Notes under the pieces: generated by a model
Told to the model about the DNA's origin: nothing
Databases searched by the model: none
What the model saw: only the letters and a program-made list of their open reading frames with translations
Shown: positions 60,690 through 64,000 of the stretch, one piece after another
Layout: each line of letters starts with the position of its first letter
Position numbering within the stretch: position 1 is the first letter of the stretch
Assembly: GCA_933228895.1 (NCBI GenBank)
Contig: OW121855.1
Coordinates: forward strand, 39,074,698-39,138,697
Length of the DNA: 64,000 nt
From: Platycnemis pennipes
Lineage: Eukaryota; Arthropoda; Insecta; Odonata; Platycnemididae
Direction: 5' to 3'
Translations under genes and position numbers: made by a program

Positions 60690-60790
60690 CCTACAATATT
60701 TCAGCTCAATATCGGTTCCGTAGTTTTTGAGGAGATGCGTAACGAACATAGAACAGACAGACCACTACATGTTTATATATTACTATGATA
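60690..60790 (+). mobile_element. Possible retroelement 3' end
   Basis: 'gctcaatatcggttccgtag', 'tttttgaggagatgcgtaac', then 'acagacagac' and 'tttatatatta' resemble the 3' tails of LINE-mobilised elements common in insect genomes. Only about 100 bp is recognisable. Confidence 0.35.
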
Positions 60791-61260
60791 ATGAGACGGG
60801 GATTCCATTTCCCATTCTCATGGATGATCTGAGTGTTCTTGCGTGTGGCAGAGGGAGATGATGCTGCATAGAATATGGCGTAGAGAGAATCAAATACGCG
60901 TGTGAATAACGTAACGTTTTCCGGGGTCACTTTGTGGAACTCTGTTTCCAAGTAAATAAATGAAATACATTTTTTTATTACCCACTCAAATATAGTAATA
61001 CCTTGGAGTGTATTAATAAACTGGAAAGTGGACTGCATTTAAGTTATTTAACATATTTTCACTCGTATGAAAGCCTTTCCGAAAAAACTGACCAATTTCC
61101 ATTCAGTCAGTTTACCAAAGTGCCAATGGGCTCCCACTTTTTCCTTATTTTTTTCGAATATTGTACACACTTGACTCCTGAAAAATGTTTTTGAGTTCCT
61201 ATTCGATATTAACATGACATTAGCTCTCAATATAGCCGTCGGAGCTAGCATTATACTTAC

Positions 61261-61500
61261 CTTGATTGTTGTTTGGTAGGCACGGAAGTCACAGTATTCC
61301 TAAGAAATTTTATTCTACCGTTCTCTTGACTGGTTAGGCGTATCCTTAATTTTTGACTAGCGACAAGACGCTCTTGTTTCTTCAAAACTTCCGCATTATC
61401 GGGAGACTCATAAATTTCTTGATAGCGAGGAAGATTGCTTATCTTCAGATCTTTATTACTTTGTTTTTGGGTCTTGTAGATGAACCCAGGTTTGGAAAAT
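61261..61500 (-). CDS. Candidate internal exon of an unknown gene
   Basis: An open minus-strand frame ends exactly at a strong donor, CAAG|GTAAGT (61261/61260). The peptide is charged and non-repetitive: ISNLPRYQEIYESPDNAEVL, then KKQERLVASQKLRIRLTSQE and NGRIKFLRNTVTSVPTKQQS. The frame is open to about 61544; an acceptor was not fixed. I do not recognise the family and see no partner exon. Coding is suggested only by the donor and the amino-acid mix. Confidence 0.25.
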
Positions 61501-62000
61501 ACATGGATGAATGAAAAAGGTACTGTACAGAGCTTTGAATTCACGTGAATGAATTTTAATTATTTTTGTCTTCGTTTCCTGAATCGTTAGATCAGTTTCG
61601 GAAAATTTTTCTTGAATCCCAAGCACTTAATCCCAATAACTATAGATCTATTTAGAATCTCTAGAATCCCAATAACTATTTTAGGAAAGTTGATGCGAAT
61701 AATTTTAAAAGGTACTCTTTGTATTGGATTCATATGCGTGCTTATGTAAGTCATTATATTCAATGAATACAATTAATTATTTTCACATTAGACAGTATCC
61801 ACTCAATTATCAAAATCTGTAAAAGAGTCGCGAGACAATGACTCTTGAAAAAATGGTGACATTTTTGAGACAGTATGACAGAACGTGTGATTCGACGTGC
61901 GTGGAGGAGAATAGAAATTAAGGAAACGGTGGGAATAATTCCCAGAAAATGGAATGTGTTTGCAATGAAACAGGTATTGTTCACCTTACTAATGGGAGGA

Positions 62001-62326
62001 GGGAGATCGGGTTGGTATGGCGGCTAGAGTACTGGCCTCGCATCCCGAGGGGGTTCGAAACCCGGCACTGGCGGATTTTTCAGTGGAAAACCGGTCCCCA
62101 CTTGAGTGCCTAGTGGAAGGCATTTCAAGTTCAGTATTCCGTCCGTCGGATCGAACGTTAAGCCGTGGTCCCCTTGGTGCCTTTCGTTAAGAGTAGGTGA
62201 ATGCCGACGCCGGGTTTCTCTCCACCCTTAATCAGTTTCCTAAAACTCCTACCAAGTATCCACCTATCCTAAATGGCGCAAATGACCTCAGCTGTCGGTC
62301 GCCTCCCATGAATAACCAACCAACCC
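62001..62326 (+). mobile_element. tRNA-derived SINE with perfect 10-bp TSD
   Basis: Identical duplications AATGGGAGGA (61991-62000 and 62327-62336) bound a 326-bp insert. The head has an A-box-like 'tatggcggctagagtactgg' and a B-box GGTTCGAAACC. The body ends 'tgacctcagctgtcggtcgc' and the tail is an AACC-type repeat (aaccaaccaaccc). The tail type implies mobilisation by a LINE that does not use poly(A). Confidence 0.9.
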
Positions 62327-62687
62327 AATGGGAGGAATCGAAGTGGAAGTTATATCTATCGTTTTTGAAAATATAGTAGAGCCATAGTTGTTGGGAGTTG
62401 ATTTTTCCAGGAATTTGGAGACAATGTCAATTGCGAGAACAACAATAAAAGGAAATCCTATAATAATATAACGGTAAAAAATCACTGGTATCCGATAGTA
62501 GAAGGAAGGGAGATATTTTAAAGGGAGTTTCTTACTAGGTGCTTGGAAAGCGACTTAAAAAATAATTACTATTGACGGTTGGTACCTAGAAGTTGGGGAA
62601 GCGATAAAAGAAACCTCCAGTTTATCACCGAAAAAATAGTGCTAGTTAAGGACTTGAATTAATGATTATAAAAATGTTTCAGTACTA

Positions 62688-62840
62688 CAGTGTAACCCCT
62701 ACTTTACGAACTACTTTATTTCGAAAACCTAGCGATCACGAAATGTAGCTCTGGTCCGATTGTTCGAGTAGCAGAAGAACATAGAGACCCTCTATTAAAC
62801 CAAAATCCCATATTTACGAAACCTCTCGTTAACGATATAA
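62688..62840 (+). mobile_element. One-ended Tigger/pogo-like terminus
   Basis: TA followed by CAGTGTAACCCCTACTTTAC, with later 'ttacgaaacctctcgttaac', resembles the terminal and subterminal pattern of the pogo group. No opposite end is found before the Penelope element begins at about 62880. Confidence 0.4.
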
Positions 62841-62873
62841 AAATACCAGCCTTTTCCACCAATCAAACCTCTC

Positions 62874-62902
62874 ATCATCATCATCAGTCAACAATCCTGA
62901 GA
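62874..62902 (-). mobile_element. Tiny LINE 3'-tail fragment
   Basis: On the minus strand 'ctcaggattgttgactgatg' followed by GATGATGATGA matches the extreme 3' end of the LINEs at 31000 and 53310. It sits at the boundary of the Penelope element. Confidence 0.45.
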
Positions 62903-62947
62903 TTATAATAAGAATGAATAAACTTGATTTTTCCACAAATTTTATTT

Positions 62948-62995
62948 CTTTCCACTACCCAGGTTTCGACGGTTAAGTCATCATCAGGTGAATAA
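62948..62995 (-). ncRNA. Hammerhead ribozyme-like motif
   Basis: The minus strand reads stem I strand UUCAC, CUGAUGA (62987-62981), a short hairpin (GAC loop GUC) and GAAA (GTTTC on plus at 62963-62967). A minimal stem III (CC-UG-GG), UA as the cleavage dinucleotide and GUGGAA as the returning stem I strand follow. This is the complete order of a type I minimal hammerhead as known in Penelope-like elements. Stem II is short and stem I has a bulge, so activity is uncertain. Confidence 0.55.
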
Positions 62996-63191
62996 CAAAG
63001 AAAATGTTTTTCCACCAAGTATATATACAAAAAGTGAAGAGGGGCGGGTTTAGGATTGTTAGGAAGGGTGGTGGGGATAAGAAGGGTCAAAGGGGCGAGG
63101 GAAAGAAAAGTCAAAAGGGACAGGGAAAGTGGGGGTGGTAGGTGAGGGAGAAGGTTGAGCGTTGAGTGACACATTGGGTCGTTATGGTGGG

Positions 63192-64000
63192 TCAATGTCC
63201 CTGAACAGTGAGAGGTCTAGGAGAGATGAACGGGGGCATATAACAAATCATTAAGGATTCACCCTTGGGGCCAACGGTTTTCATAATCTCTAGCTGTTCT
63301 AGAGCATCCCGGCGGAGGCCTTTCTTTTCCACATGCAGAATTGTAGGGGTTAAGTCACTCACGTGTCTTTTTTCCAAGAGGTGTTTGGCGAAATGGGAGG
63401 TGTCGTTTGAATTTTTGAAACAAGCGTTATGTTCCTTTACTCTCTGTTTGATTTGCCGTCCTGTTTGACCGATATATACGCATTCGCATTCAAGCTGGTA
63501 CACTCCGCTCTTTTCTAATAAAGGGATTTTATCCTTAGTTTTGGAAAGAAGATTCTGCAAGTTAGCTTTGTTGTAGAACGCTGGTTTTATTTTGTGTTTA
63601 GGCAGGACTTTCGTCACTGTATGGGATAACTGGCCGAGATAACTTATTCTCTTCCACTTAGCATCCGTATCACTTGTTGGGGAAGAGCTACCATAGATGG
63701 AGTTTATGGCTATCTTGTTGAGTTTTTTTTGGTACAATTTCTCGATTAGCTGTGGGGGATATCTGTTATTATTAGCTATGTGTTTAATAGTTGCAAGTTC
63801 TTTTTGGGTGGGGATATCCGTTATTATTAGCTATGTGTTTAATAGTTGCAAGTTCTTTTTGGGTGCTGTTATGTGACATGGGTATAGTTACCAGGCAGTT
63901 AATCATGGAATGAAAGGCAGCATGTTTTTGGGAAATGTGGTGTCTTGATTTGGCGTGAATTATTTGGTCAGTGTATGTGTCCTTCCTGAAAATCGAAAAT
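63192..64000 (-). pseudogene. Penelope-like protein, C-terminal part, frame broken by a 55-bp duplication
   Basis: From the right edge the frame reads SRHHISQKHAAFHSMINCLV and SHNSTQKELATIKHIANNN, is shifted by a 55-bp tandem duplication (63766-63875), and resumes RYPPQLIEKLYQKKLNKIAI. It then continues openly to the stop at 63192. The linker has YLGQLSHTVTKVLPKHKIKP. The GIY-YIG nuclease has GVYQLECECVYIGQTGRQIK (3 residues shorter between GVY and YIG than copy 1, with a C-x-C in place of CxxC), KQRVKEH (Arg) and RRDALEQLEI (Glu). Apart from the duplication the frame is intact, so the copy is fairly young. Confidence 0.8.
63766..63875. repeat. 55-bp tandem duplication
   Basis: TTATTATTAGCTATGTGTTT begins at 63766 and again at 63821. 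The following 45 bases are identical and the junction block is 'ggggatatc[t/c]g'. Because 55 is not a multiple of three, it breaks the Penelope reading frame. Confidence 0.93.

Larger units (their letters stand above)
62903..64000 (-). mobile_element. Penelope-like element (copy 2), running off the right edge
   Basis: Minus-strand element with coding region 63192-64000 and about 290 bp of 3' non-coding DNA. The latter carries a hammerhead-like motif (62948-62995), which also translates as SPDDDLTVETWVVERNK in a chance frame. The 5' part lies beyond the window. Confidence 0.8.

Noticed and set aside
62884..63195. 103-codon minus-strand ORF ending SPDDDLTVETWVVERNK as a gene
   Set aside because: It lies in the Penelope 3' non-coding region; the recognisable part is the hammerhead-like RNA motif read as protein.

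Overview
The window looks like insect (or at least arthropod) nuclear DNA: AT-rich, mostly non-coding, with spliced genes that have GT-AG introns and a dense population of transposable elements (TEs). I saw no bacterial operon structure, rRNA gene, true tRNA gene or CRISPR array. The species cannot be named from the sequence. The P450 type, Penelope-like elements, hAT, Tigger and piggyBac relics and tRNA-derived SINEs all fit a TE-rich arthropod genome.

Host genes. Two paralogous cytochrome P450 genes of the CYP2 clan lie head-to-tail on the minus strand. The right-hand gene (33438-54366) is complete: nine exons, every splice junction GT-AG and in phase, 501 codons plus stop, and all P450 signature motifs. 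The left-hand gene is represented only by exon 1 (11228-11312) and exon 2 (4663-4899). These match the lengths and phases of the other copy, with about 82% residue identity in exon 2. Its remaining exons should lie left of base 1. About 22 kb of TE-filled DNA separates the two genes.

Layout. 1-4662: presumed intron 2 of the left gene, with a degenerate tandem repeat and a foldback. 4900-11227: its intron 1, with a Penelope relic, a pogo/Tigger-like MITE carrying a nested CGATA-rich foldback, and a dispersed MITE. 11.3-33.4 kb: intergenic, with a hAT MITE (perfect 8-bp target-site duplication, TSD), a minus-strand LINE split by two insertions, three MITE copies counting one in the left gene, piggyBac and hAT transposase relics, and a 5'-truncated LINE with a 12-bp TSD. 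33.4-54.4 kb: the complete P450 gene. Its 9.1-kb intron 4 contains a Penelope relic, a 2.56-kb Tigger element and a 2.73-kb element with ~200-bp terminal inverted repeats (TIRs) and a 9-bp TSD. Intron 3 has a 155-bp tandem duplication. Intron 1 has two adjacent perfect palindromes and an internally deleted LINE. 54.4-64 kb: a foldback MITE, two Penelope-like elements with GIY-YIG endonuclease ends and hammerhead-like motifs, LINE relics, a SINE with a perfect 10-bp TSD, and one orphan candidate exon.

The most unusual items are the 9-bp-TSD element at 44728-47460, whose decayed gene resembles a widespread but, to my knowledge, uncharacterised invertebrate protein family; the 28-bp and 72-bp perfect palindromes at 51917-52022; and the hammerhead-like fold at the end of the right-edge Penelope-like element.
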